The position numbers and the translations under genes are program-made. 64,000 nt of DNA from Chitinophaga filiformis (GTDB lineage: Bacteria; Bacteroidota; Bacteroidia; Chitinophagales; Chitinophagaceae): NCBI RefSeq assembly GCF_023100805.1, contig NZ_CP095855.1:3637001-3701000 (forward strand). The letters are read 5' to 3'. The first letter of the stretch is position 1. The number at the start of each line of letters is the position of its first letter. Below are positions 18,312-27,009 of the stretch, piece after piece. The notes under the pieces are model-generated. The model searched no databases. It had not been told where the DNA came from and was given only the letters and a program-made list of their open reading frames with translations.

Positions 18312-19952
18312 TTATTGTTTATATGCTTTATCAAGGAACTGGTACCTGTCGCCATGCTTTTCCTGCTGCAGGGAAGACCTCACATCTATATTCATATACC
18401 GTGAACCGGTAACAGCATCTGCTTCCCATTTTGGTAAAGATGCGCCATTGGGATTGCCGGTTTTAACAAAATTCGCGAAGTAATTCAACATGGTATTGGA
18501 CACGATGTAATCTTCTTTAGTCCAGGCATATACCTTATTGTGACGAAGATTGCCCATTGCGTACTCTATCTCTGCTGCATGAGGCGCTCCTTTGAATGTT
18601 TCTGCCGGTTTAGGCGCAGTCGTGCTGGTTTTGATCACACCTCCTGCCAGTCCCGGCTGCGCATTGCCCATTTTAGGCGTCATCGGCGGGCGGCTGCGGG
18701 AGAAGATGTAGCGGTACACAGGCTGCTGACCCGTACGCTCATGCAATACACCCCATTTCCAGGTACTATATACAATGAAGCGGTCGCTGGCCAGGTCCGT
18801 GGCGGAAGCAATGACTTCTTCTGTAGTATTGCCGGGATACAAACGCAGCACTTCCTCCGCATCCTGTGGATATAATTCTTTCACCTTTTTGACATAGTTT
18901 TCCGGGGTAGGATCATCTTTCCAGAGCAATGCCCGGTAAGGCAATTCTGCGGAGTTCCAGCCTACCAGCAAAGGCACATGGGCCTGTTCGCCGGCTGCAA
19001 AGATCTCTGCCGGTTTTTTAGGCAGCACATAGCCATCCACATTTGTGGATAATGGCGGCATACCAGGGCCGGAAGCCCTTTTTAACAACTCTTCCGCCGG
19101 AATGGCCCGCAGCGCTTCCAGTGAGCTGGCGCCGATGGCATTGGCGAAGGCTACCCCGTTCTTTTCGGCATCTTCCCTGGTAGCCGGAGGCATGGTGGGG
19201 AAGATCATGGCGCCGCTTTCCCCGATAGCGCCATTGATCAGGTCTTTCGACAAGGGGGAGGCCATCAATGCAGAGACAGAAATAGAACCGGCTGATTCCC
19301 CCGCAATGGTCACGCGATCAGGATCTCCGCCAAAGGCGGCAATATTCTTCTTTACCCAGGCCAGGGCGGCCTGCTGGTCCAACAGGGTATAATTGCCTGA
19401 AGCATGGTAAGGCGCTTCTTTTGAGAGCTCCGGATGAGCCAGTAAACCAAATACGCCCAGGCGGTAATTGACCGTCAGTGATACGATCCCTTTGCGGGCC
19501 ATACTTTCTCCATCATAACGGGCTTCAGAGCCATCGCCTGCTACCATACCGCCACCATAAAAATAGACCAGCACCGGGCGCTTCATTTTGGAAGGTTGCG
19601 CAGGGGCCCAGACGTTCAGGTACAAACAGTCCTCGCTCATGCCATTGGAACGGAAGCCCATATCGCCGAAGATGTTTCCCTGCATCGCCCGGGGACCGAA
19701 ATGATCTGCTTTCAGAATGGTGTCCCAGGCAGGCACCGGTTGCGGCGCTTTCCAACGAAGGGGACCTACCGGTGGTTGTGCATAGGGAATGCCTTTGTAC
19801 ACATAGACTCCGCCGGGGCTGGTAGTTGTGCCCTGTAAACGGCCGTTTTCAATTTTAACAACAGGGGCGGACGAACCTGTCCGGAGTTGGCAGTTTCCAG
19901 ACAGCCAGGTCAGCTGGCTGAACAGGACGAGCGACAAACAGTAAAATTTCAT
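18312..19952 (-). CDS. type B carboxylesterase, secreted
   Basis: 546 aa alpha/beta hydrolase of the carboxylesterase/lipase (para-nitrobenzyl esterase) family. The signal peptide is MKFYCLSLVLFSQLTWLSGN. Family motifs are the N-terminal EDCLYLNVWAP and the nucleophile elbow GESAGSISV. The catalytic Ser is in that elbow; a downstream HAAEIEYAMGN segment carries the family His. It probably hydrolyses ester bonds of external substrates; the substrate cannot be told. It is a single gene. Confidence 0.9.
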   Translation of the reverse strand: MKFYCLSLVLFSQLTWLSGNCQLRTGSSAPVVKIENGRLQGTTTSPGGVYVYKGIPYAQPPVGPLRWKAPQPVPAWDTILKADHFGPRAMQGNIFGDMGFRSNGMSEDCLYLNVWAPAQPSKMKRPVLVYFYGGGMVAGDGSEARYDGESMARKGIVSLTVNYRLGVFGLLAHPELSKEAPYHASGNYTLLDQQAALAWVKKNIAAFGGDPDRVTIAGESAGSISVSALMASPLSKDLINGAIGESGAMIFPTMPPATREDAEKNGVAFANAIGASSLEALRAIPAEELLKRASGPGMPPLSTNVDGYVLPKKPAEIFAAGEQAHVPLLVGWNSAELPYRALLWKDDPTPENYVKKVKELYPQDAEEVLRLYPGNTTEEVIASATDLASDRFIVYSTWKWGVLHERTGQQPVYRYIFSRSRPPMTPKMGNAQPGLAGGVIKTSTTAPKPAETFKGAPHAAEIEYAMGNLRHNKVYAWTKEDYIVSNTMLNYFANFVKTGNPNGASLPKWEADAVTGSRYMNIDVRSSLQQEKHGDRYQFLDKAYKQ

Positions 19953-20073
19953 AACATGCTTATTGAATAAGGAGATTGCCTGAAGGTACTACAACGAAAT
20001 TTAGCAAACAATTGGCTTGGAAATATTAAATTTAACATATACCTTATCGGCTTGTTTCAGTAAACACCTATAC

Positions 20074-20625
20074 ATGCTAGTAAATAGACGAACCGCGTTA
20101 AAACAGGTCTTAGTAGTATCCGCAGGTCTGGCACTGTTGCCGTCCTGTTTGCGGAAACCGTCTCCTGCTTCTATTTCATTGAAAAATATAGCAGTAGATG
20201 CTGAAGGAGAGAACATGCTGGCTGCGCTGGCAGATACATTGATCCCGGCCACTACCACGCCGGGTGCAAAAGATGTGAAGGCGCATTTATTTGCCCTTAC
20301 CATGGTGGACGACTGTATGAAAAAAGAAGATCAGCAGAAATTCCTTAGCGGTATGAAAGCATTTTCTGACCTGTGCCAGAAAAAGAATGGTCATTCTTTT
20401 GAAAAGAGCAGCCCTGCTGAAAGAGAAGCGCTCCTGAAAGAACTGGAAGCCGCAGATGCCGGCAAAGATGCTGCCGCTGCATTTTACCACACAGTAAAAC
20501 AACTCACCATTTACGGATATACGACTTCCGAATATTATCTAACAAAAGTACAGGTGTACGAGCTGGTACCCGGACGTTTCCATGGAAGCGTGCCTGTTAA
20601 ACCGGCCAGCAAGAAGACTGCTTAA
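20074..20625 (+). CDS. gluconate 2-dehydrogenase subunit 3-like protein with Tat lipoprotein signal
   Basis: 183 aa from the ATG at 20074; an earlier in-frame start at 20017 would place extra residues in front of the signal. The N-terminus NRRTALKQVLVVSAGLALLP carries a twin-arginine motif (R-R-T-A-L-K) followed by PSC, a lipobox-like site. The body matches the small subunit of membrane gluconate/sugar dehydrogenases (DTLIPATTTPGAKDVKAHLF). It is followed after 14 bp by the GMC flavoprotein, its probable catalytic partner, which it may carry through the Tat system. Confidence 0.85.
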   Translation: MLVNRRTALKQVLVVSAGLALLPSCLRKPSPASISLKNIAVDAEGENMLAALADTLIPATTTPGAKDVKAHLFALTMVDDCMKKEDQQKFLSGMKAFSDLCQKKNGHSFEKSSPAEREALLKELEAADAGKDAAAAFYHTVKQLTIYGYTTSEYYLTKVQVYELVPGRFHGSVPVKPASKKTA

Positions 20626-20639
20626 TTTTATAGATCAGT

Positions 20640-22349
20640 ATGGCAAATATTAATAAGGGGGCTCAGGACCACACATTCGATGCGATCGTTATCGGGTCTG
20701 GTATCAGTGGAGGATGGGCAGCAAAGGAATTCACGGAGAAAGGCTTAAAGACACTGGTGCTGGAAAGGGGACGCGACGTAAAACATCTCAAAGATTATCC
20801 GACTACCAATAAATATCCCTGGGAATTCCCTCACCGGGGACAGGTGCCACAGGCAATACAGGAAGAAGCGCCTGTCGTAAGCCGTTGCTACGCTTTTAAG
20901 GAAGATGCTATGCACTTCTTTGTTAAGGATAAAGAACATCCTTACGAACAGGATAAACCATTCGACTGGATCCGCGGATACCAGGTGGGGGGTAAATCAC
21001 TTCTCTGGGCGCGACAAACCCAGCGCTGGAGCGATTTCGACTTTGAAGGCCCTGCCAGGGACGGCTTTGCGGTAGACTGGCCTATCCGGTATGCTGATAT
21101 TGCTCCCTGGTACAGCTATGTAGAGAAATTTGTAGGTATTTCAGGCAATAAGGACGGCATCGCTAATCTTCCCGATGGCGAATTCCTGCCACCGCTGGAG
21201 ATGACGGCCGTTGAAGAATATTTCAAAGGTTTTGTAGCAAAGAATTATAAAGACCGCCACGTGATCTATGGCCGCTGTGCGCATCTTACGGAGCCTCAGC
21301 CCATTCATATCCAGCAGGGTAGGGTGCAGTGCCAGAAAAGGAATCTCTGCCAGCGCGGATGTCCATTTGGCGGTTACTTCAGCAGTAACTCATCTACACT
21401 GCCCTGGGCAGAAAAGACGGGTAACCTGACCCTGCGTCCTTTCTCTGTGGTACACTCTATCATCTATGATGAACAGAAAGGAAAAGCTACAGGCGTACGC
21501 GTAGTAGATACACAGACGAAAGAAACGACGGAGTACTATGCACGCGTCATCTTCGTCAACGCTGCAGCTGTGAACACGAACCTGATCCTGCTGAACTCTA
21601 CTTCCAGCCGTTTCCCGAACGGATTAGGCAATGACAGCGGCGTACTGGGTAAGTATTTTGCTTTCCATAACTATCGCGGACGTATCACAGCCGATTACGA
21701 TGGTATGCTCGATCTGACCACCGAAGGTCGCAGTCCTACCAGCGCTTATATTCCAAGGTTCCGTAACGTGGTGAAACAGGAAACAGACTTCCTGCGCGGC
21801 TATGCTGCAGGTTTCAGCACCGGCAGACGTACCTGGAACAGTAACGATGGTTTTGGCCAGACACTGAAAGATGGATTGTTTAACCAGCAGATGGGTAACT
21901 GGTGGGTAGGTTCCCATATGATGGGAGAAACCATTCCAAAAGAGATCAGCCAGCTTACGCTCGATAAAACGAAGAAGGACGAATGGGGTGTGCCTGTCAT
22001 CCATGTGAACCTCGGCTATGATGACAATGACGAAAAGATGTTGAAAGACTTCTATGAGCAGATGACTGAAATGTATACCAAAGCCGGTTTCACCAATATC
22101 CGTACAGAAGACTCCAAACAGGCGCCCGGCCTGGATATCCATGAAATGGGTGGTGCGCGTATGGGTAAAGATCCTAAAACATCTATCCTCAATAAATGGA
22201 ACCAGATGCACGCCGTGAACAACGTATTTGTAACAGATGGCGCGTGTATGACTTCCACTTCAACACAGAACCCTTCGCTGACCTATATGGCATTAACTGC
22301 CAGGGCGGTGGATTATGCGGTTGGGCAGTTGAAGAAAGGAGAGATATAA
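20640..22349 (+). CDS. GMC-family FAD-dependent oxidoreductase
   Basis: 569 aa. The N-terminal FAD-binding motif is DAIVIGSGISGGWAAKEF. The middle carries a Cys-rich insertion (CQKRNLCQRGCPFGGY), seen in gluconate-dehydrogenase-type large subunits. The C-terminal domain has the substrate/His region DIHEMGGARMGKDP and the final SLTYMALTARA helix. It oxidises a sugar or alcohol, with electrons passed to a partner. It has no signal peptide of its own; export with the Tat-bearing small subunit upstream is likely. It ends at a clear terminator. Confidence 0.9.
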   Translation: MANINKGAQDHTFDAIVIGSGISGGWAAKEFTEKGLKTLVLERGRDVKHLKDYPTTNKYPWEFPHRGQVPQAIQEEAPVVSRCYAFKEDAMHFFVKDKEHPYEQDKPFDWIRGYQVGGKSLLWARQTQRWSDFDFEGPARDGFAVDWPIRYADIAPWYSYVEKFVGISGNKDGIANLPDGEFLPPLEMTAVEEYFKGFVAKNYKDRHVIYGRCAHLTEPQPIHIQQGRVQCQKRNLCQRGCPFGGYFSSNSSTLPWAEKTGNLTLRPFSVVHSIIYDEQKGKATGVRVVDTQTKETTEYYARVIFVNAAAVNTNLILLNSTSSRFPNGLGNDSGVLGKYFAFHNYRGRITADYDGMLDLTTEGRSPTSAYIPRFRNVVKQETDFLRGYAAGFSTGRRTWNSNDGFGQTLKDGLFNQQMGNWWVGSHMMGETIPKEISQLTLDKTKKDEWGVPVIHVNLGYDDNDEKMLKDFYEQMTEMYTKAGFTNIRTEDSKQAPGLDIHEMGGARMGKDPKTSILNKWNQMHAVNNVFVTDGACMTSTSTQNPSLTYMALTARAVDYAVGQLKKGEI

Positions 22350-22367
22350 GAACGTATTTGTGAAATG

Positions 22368-22403
22368 AAAAGCCTTCCTGTTGTTTGCAGGAAGGCTTTT
22401 TTA
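22368..22403 (+). terminator. rho-independent terminator after the GMC gene
   Basis: A 13-bp perfect stem (22368-22380 with 22388-22400) and a 7-nt loop run into TTTTTTA. It lies 18 bp after the stop codon. Confidence 0.9.
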
Positions 22404-22579
22404 TATTGGGATTTTGTTGTGATATGAGTTGGTGGCTAACGTTTATGCATTTTGTATGTATCAGTTTCGCGGATATACTGCATACTTATCCTCATTAAAA
22501 TAAATGTTATTGTGAAGATAGGCCGTATCTGTCCGTATTTTATCGGAGAGTAGCTGCTGTGTAGTATACTCCGTAATAT

Positions 22580-23005
22580 TCAAAACAACAATAAAATACT
22601 GCTCCCTATCAGGATCCCCATCATTCCTATAAACAGCTGCTGCCGCGGTTTCCAGTCTGTAAACCGCTCGGGAAAGAAATAAGCCCCGATATGCCTGGCG
22701 GCAAACAGCGACAAGGGAATAACACCCGCACATAACAGGGAAATGTACAGCAACTTTGCACTGGTCACTGATAGTCCGATGCCTGTGCCCAGTGCAATAT
22801 AAGCCGCAAGACAGAAAGGACATTTGGGTACAAGCGCCAGGAGAAAGGCCGGCAACACCGGTTTCATGAAGCGGATGGCGCGCCTGAAAAAGCCGGGTTT
22901 ATCGACAGCTACAGTCGCCTTATCCACGGGGATGGATGAATTTGCAGGAGCATTGCAGGGAACAGCTTTTTCTGCATGTCCCCCGCAACAATTACATGTA
23001 CGCAT
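22580..23005 (-). CDS. small integral membrane protein with Cys-rich N-terminus
   Basis: 141 aa. The N-terminus is rich in Cys and His (MRTCNCCGGHAEKAVPC). Three or four hydrophobic helices follow, the first with a CPFC pair (LVPKCPFCLAAYIALGTGIG) and the others near LLYISLLCAGVIPLSLFAAR and LFIGMMGILIGSSILLLF. The pattern recalls MerC-like metal-transport proteins, but the resemblance is loose. It lies 11 bp downstream of the DUF899 gene on the same strand, so the two are probably co-transcribed. No firm function can be given. Confidence 0.7.
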   Translation of the reverse strand: MRTCNCCGGHAEKAVPCNAPANSSIPVDKATVAVDKPGFFRRAIRFMKPVLPAFLLALVPKCPFCLAAYIALGTGIGLSVTSAKLLYISLLCAGVIPLSLFAARHIGAYFFPERFTDWKPRQQLFIGMMGILIGSSILLLF

Positions 23006-23016
23006 GACATCAGGAA

Positions 23017-23778
23017 TTAATGGCTACAGCAGCTGCTTGCTTCCGGAACCTTGGTTTCATATTTATCATGATGTTTCACCCAGTTCATCGCGTTGTCCTC
23101 ATTACGTCCCTTTGGCGTCATTTCCAATAAATTGTAAGTGGTGAGCATGATATCTACACCTCTCGCAAAGGAGGAATAAGTATGGAAGATATCGCCGTTT
23201 TCGTCTTTATAGAACGCACTGACACCGGGTAGTTCCTGCTCAGTTACGGGAATCTTCTCATAGTTGTAGATCATCTCATTGTTCGCAATGTCTTCCGGTG
23301 TAGCAGATACATGAAAGTCATAGTTGAAATCATTCTTGTTGGAAGACACCCATTTAAAGCTCCAGCCCATCCTTTTCTGAAAGGGTATGATATCGCTCAT
23401 AGGAGCACGGGACACCGCCACATAAGACACGTCATGATTCATCAGGTGGACCAGCGCTCCTTCTACATGGTCGGCCATGAAGGAACAACCGGGACAACCT
23501 TCTTTCCAGCCCGGTCCCAGCATAAAGTGCTGTACGATCAGCTGGCTGCGACCGTCAAAGAGATCGGACAGGCTATATGATCTGTCAGCTCCTTCAAAAA
23601 TGTACTCCTTCTCAATTTTTACCCAGGGAAGCTGCATGCGCTGGCGGGTCAGTTCGTCTTTCAGGTGGGTCAGCTCTTTCTCCTTTTGCATCAGTTTTTT
23701 ACGGGCTTCTATCCATTCCTGTTGCGACACTACAGGGTGTTCAAGTGTAGCGGCTTGATCAGCAATATGTTCTTTCAT
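23017..23778 (-). CDS. DUF899 family thioredoxin-like protein
   Basis: 253 aa from the ATG at 23778 (MKEHIADQAATLEHPVVS), the normal length for DUF899; the frame stays open upstream but that part looks non-coding. Family segments include WIEARKKLMQKEKELTHLKD and the thioredoxin-fold region QHFMLGPGWKEGCPGCSFMA with a CPGC pair. The end has the motif ARGVDIMLTTYNLLEMTPKG. The C-terminal tail SCCSH is an extra possible metal site. These proteins are thought to be thiol/redox enzymes, but the reaction is unknown. The adjacent downstream gene encodes a CPFC membrane protein. Confidence 0.88.
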   Translation of the reverse strand: MKEHIADQAATLEHPVVSQQEWIEARKKLMQKEKELTHLKDELTRQRMQLPWVKIEKEYIFEGADRSYSLSDLFDGRSQLIVQHFMLGPGWKEGCPGCSFMADHVEGALVHLMNHDVSYVAVSRAPMSDIIPFQKRMGWSFKWVSSNKNDFNYDFHVSATPEDIANNEMIYNYEKIPVTEQELPGVSAFYKDENGDIFHTYSSFARGVDIMLTTYNLLEMTPKGRNEDNAMNWVKHHDKYETKVPEASSCCSH

Positions 23779-23876
23779 GTCTTTGAGGTTTAGTGTACTA
23801 CAAATGTCCTGTTGTCTGCGCAGAAAAAGGTAGGGCATTATTGCCATAATAGAGGGGGGATTGAGACAATTTAGCG

Positions 23877-23884
23877 TAACTTTG
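23877..23884 (+). promoter_or_regulatory. candidate -7 box before the 88-aa hypothetical gene
   Basis: TAACTTTG matches TAnnTTTG exactly, 29 bp before the ATG at 23914. A TTG at 23861 is too close to be a typical -33 element. Confidence 0.45.
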
Positions 23885-23913
23885 CACTTTGTCTCGTCTG
23901 AAAAGTGGTAATT

Positions 23914-24180
23914 ATGAAAATAAGTAATCCGGATATCATCCGCCTTGCAGAGATTAAATCCTATTTTCTCGACCCTCCTTATACCTTCAGGATTTATAGT
24001 TATGCGAAGCCACAGGTAGATGAAGCCATCAACATCCTGAGTAAATATAGTATATCGCCGGCGTTGATGGGCCAGATGGAAGACCTGAGGCAATTATTTG
24101 AGCAATCTGAAAATGACGCGAACGCAACCCGTGAAAATATGCGATCTTTCGCCATATTGCTGAACCGTGTTAACCGGTAA
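23914..24180 (+). CDS. hypothetical protein, 88 aa
   Basis: Starts at the ATG 23914 (MKISNPDIIRLAEIKSYFLD). It is small, soluble and mostly helical, with no signal peptide and no recognised domain. A perfect -7 box upstream and divergence from the DUF899 gene support it as a real gene. The trehalase gene follows 38 bp later on the same strand. Confidence 0.6.
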   Translation: MKISNPDIIRLAEIKSYFLDPPYTFRIYSYAKPQVDEAINILSKYSISPALMGQMEDLRQLFEQSENDANATRENMRSFAILLNRVNR

Positions 24181-24218
24181 GCAGGCATTGCCTTTATAAT
24201 ATAGAAACCACGTAACGT

Positions 24219-25835
24219 ATGAATGGAAAACGCTTGTTCATTGCCATTATAATGGCATGCGGCATCGCCTGTAAACAGCAACAGCCGCCGCAGGTAAAAG
24301 AACGTTCTCCCCGGCAGGAATTCCCAGGCTTGTTTGAAGCCGTTCAATCTGCCCATGTCTTCCCGGACAGTAAGACCTTTGCAGACTGCACACCCCAGGC
24401 GGCACCTGCAACCATCCTTCAGTATTATGCAAAAGAGCAGGGAGCAGCCGGCTTCAGCCTGGCGGGCTTTGTGCACAATCATTTCATTGTGCCCACAGCT
24501 GCAGCGGTACATTACACTACCGATACCGGTCAGGACGTCATCGCACATATTGAGTCGCTCTGGAAGGTCCTAAAACGGGAACCCGACACTACGCACACAT
24601 GGGGCTCACTTATCAGTTTACCGGCGCCTTATGTTGTACCGGGGGGCCGTTTCCGTGAGGTATATTACTGGGATAGCTATTTCACCATGCTGGGGTTGAA
24701 AGAAAGCGGTCGCACAGATCTGATAGAAAGTATGATAAAGAACTTTGCTTTCCTGATCCGTACCTATGGCTTTATTCCTAACGGTAACCGTACCTATTAC
24801 CTGACACGCTCACAGCCGCCTTATTTCGCCCTCATGCTGCAATTGCTGATCTCCGCGAAGGAAGACCGCAAACAGGAGCTGCTTACCACCTACCTGGACG
24901 CCCTGGAAAAGGAACATCATTTCTGGATGAAAAAGCCTGCCGATGGTAAAACCGGCGAGCACCTGGTGATACTGCCCGACAGTTCTGTCCTTAATCGCTA
25001 TTACGACAGGGGAAACTGGCCCAGGGAAGAAGCCTGGACGGAAGATATCAATACCGCCAAAACCTCCCGCCGGCGGCCGGCCGAACAGGTCTACCAGGAA
25101 CTGCGCACCTGTGCGGAATCAGGCTGGGACTTCAGCAGCCGCTGGCTGGCAGACGGGAAAACACTTGGTTCTATCCACATCACCGATATTGTTCCGGTAG
25201 ACCTCAACTGCCTCTTATACAACCTGGAAATGACCCTGGGGGATGCCTACCGTATGAAAGGCAATACGGCCAAAGCCCTGCAGTACGAAGCTGCTGCCGC
25301 TATCCGCCGGGAGGCTATCCTGCGCTTTTGCTGGGATCCGAAAACCGGCTTTTTCAGGGATTATGACTTTAAAAAAGGAGCCAGAACGCCCGTGTTGCAC
25401 CTGGGAGGGATGTATCCTTTATTTTTCGGGATAGCCCGCCAGGGACAGGCAGATAGCGTCGCTATGGTGTTAAAGCGGCAGTTTCTGTATCCCGGCGGAC
25501 TGGTATCCACACCGGTGGAAACGGGTGAGCAATGGGATGCTCCCAATGGTTGGGCGCCCCTGCACTGGATGACAATATCAGGCCTGCTGACCTACAAGAA
25601 CGATTCCCTTGCATCTGACATCGCCGGCCGCTGGGCCCGGCAGAATATCAGGGTGTTTAAACAAACCGGTAAGTTGCTGGAGAAGTATAACGTTAAAGAC
25701 ACATCGCTGCCCGGAGGGGGAGGAGAATATCCTAACCAGGATGGTTTCGGATGGACAAATGGCGTGTTGTTGAAAATATTGCACATGCAACAGGAAGGGA
25801 TATTGAATATTGCGAAAAATATTGATACCTTATAG
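24219..25835 (+). CDS. treA: GH37 trehalase, probable lipoprotein
   Basis: 538 aa. Both trehalase signatures are present: PGGRFREVYYWDSY at 141-154 and EQWDAPNGWAP at 437-447. The barrel is of the (alpha/alpha)6 type. The N-terminus MNGKRLFIAIIMACGIAC is a lipoprotein-like signal, so the enzyme is expected outside the cytoplasm. It splits trehalose into two glucose units. The next gene begins one base after its stop, suggesting co-expression with a membrane acyltransferase-like protein. Confidence 0.93.
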   Translation: MNGKRLFIAIIMACGIACKQQQPPQVKERSPRQEFPGLFEAVQSAHVFPDSKTFADCTPQAAPATILQYYAKEQGAAGFSLAGFVHNHFIVPTAAAVHYTTDTGQDVIAHIESLWKVLKREPDTTHTWGSLISLPAPYVVPGGRFREVYYWDSYFTMLGLKESGRTDLIESMIKNFAFLIRTYGFIPNGNRTYYLTRSQPPYFALMLQLLISAKEDRKQELLTTYLDALEKEHHFWMKKPADGKTGEHLVILPDSSVLNRYYDRGNWPREEAWTEDINTAKTSRRRPAEQVYQELRTCAESGWDFSSRWLADGKTLGSIHITDIVPVDLNCLLYNLEMTLGDAYRMKGNTAKALQYEAAAAIRREAILRFCWDPKTGFFRDYDFKKGARTPVLHLGGMYPLFFGIARQGQADSVAMVLKRQFLYPGGLVSTPVETGEQWDAPNGWAPLHWMTISGLLTYKNDSLASDIAGRWARQNIRVFKQTGKLLEKYNVKDTSLPGGGGEYPNQDGFGWTNGVLLKILHMQQEGILNIAKNIDTL

Positions 25836-25836
25836 C

Positions 25837-27009
25837 ATGCTTAAACCATCACAACGCCTTTTATCCATCGATGCCTTTCGCGCACTGACCATGCTGACTA
25901 TGATCTTTGTAAATGATGTCAGCGGTGTGAGTAATATCCCTGCCTGGATTGAACATGTAAAAGCCCAGGATGACGGGATGGGATTTGCAGATACCGTCTT
26001 CCCTGCTTTTCTCTTTATAGTAGGCCTGTCCATTCCCTTTGCTATAGGAAAGCGCATCAGTCAGCAGAAATCTTTTATCAGCACAGAGATGCATATCCTC
26101 GTCCGCTCGCTGGCGCTGATCGTCATGGGTTTTTTCCATGTCAACCTGGAAAGTTACAGCCCTGCGGCCTATCTGCCATACGCCGTATGGGAACTGCTGA
26201 TCACCGCCGGCTTTTTCCTGGTTTGGCTGGATTATCCTCCCGACATGGAAAAACGAAAACGGTATACCCTGGTAGGCGCCGGTATTCTATTGCTGGCAGT
26301 CATGGCGGCTTTATATAAAGGTGGGCCGGCCAATGCGCCGCACTGGATGGAGCCTTCCTGGTGGGGCATACTGGGCATCATCGGTTGGGCATACCTGGTT
26401 TGCGCTACGCTCTACCTGCTGGCCAAAGGCAATTTTGGCGCTATAACGGCTATTTTAGGCATTTTCCTGCTGATAAACATATTCACACATGCCGGCTTGC
26501 TGCAGTTCAGTATTCCTGTAATAGATAATGCTTCTTCTGTATCGCTGATCATGGCCGGAGCGGTGATCTCATCATTGTATACCTTACTGGATAAAAAAGG
26601 AAAGTTAGGCTCCCTCTGGGCTGTTTTTATAGGCCTGGGAGTGCTGGCAATAGTGGCTGGTTTTATACTGCGTCCCTACACCGCGGGTATTTCCAAGATC
26701 CGGGCCACACCAGCCTGGGTGCTGATCTGTTCCGGCATCAGTATATTGGTATTTACCGCGATGATCTGGCTGGTAGATGTCAAAGGAAAGATGGACTGGT
26801 TCAAATGGATCCGCCCGGCAGGTACCAGTACGCTGACCTGCTACCTGATCCCTTACCTTTTATATTCCCTCATGTTACTGATAGGATTTAAATACCCTTC
26901 CGCGCTGAGTGAAGGGATCGGGGGCATACTCCGTTCCATCGCCATTGCTTTCCTGGTGATCCTGTTAGTGGGCCGGATGGAAAAGAAACGGATCAGACTG
27001 AAGATTTAA
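25837..27009 (+). CDS. DUF5009/HGSNAT-like multi-pass membrane protein
   Basis: 390 aa from the ATG at 25837 with ~10 hydrophobic segments. The N-terminal pattern RLLSIDAFRALTMLTMIFVN and the following DTVFPAFLFIVGLSIPFAIG are typical of the DUF5009 and heparan-alpha-glucosaminide acetyltransferase-related membrane family. Related proteins transfer acetyl groups across the membrane to amino sugars, but the substrate here is unknown. It probably forms an operon with the trehalase gene just upstream. Its 3' end overlaps the convergent NDH-2 gene by 17 bp. Confidence 0.82.
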   Translation: MLKPSQRLLSIDAFRALTMLTMIFVNDVSGVSNIPAWIEHVKAQDDGMGFADTVFPAFLFIVGLSIPFAIGKRISQQKSFISTEMHILVRSLALIVMGFFHVNLESYSPAAYLPYAVWELLITAGFFLVWLDYPPDMEKRKRYTLVGAGILLLAVMAALYKGGPANAPHWMEPSWWGILGIIGWAYLVCATLYLLAKGNFGAITAILGIFLLINIFTHAGLLQFSIPVIDNASSVSLIMAGAVISSLYTLLDKKGKLGSLWAVFIGLGVLAIVAGFILRPYTAGISKIRATPAWVLICSGISILVFTAMIWLVDVKGKMDWFKWIRPAGTSTLTCYLIPYLLYSLMLLIGFKYPSALSEGIGGILRSIAIAFLVILLVGRMEKKRIRLKI

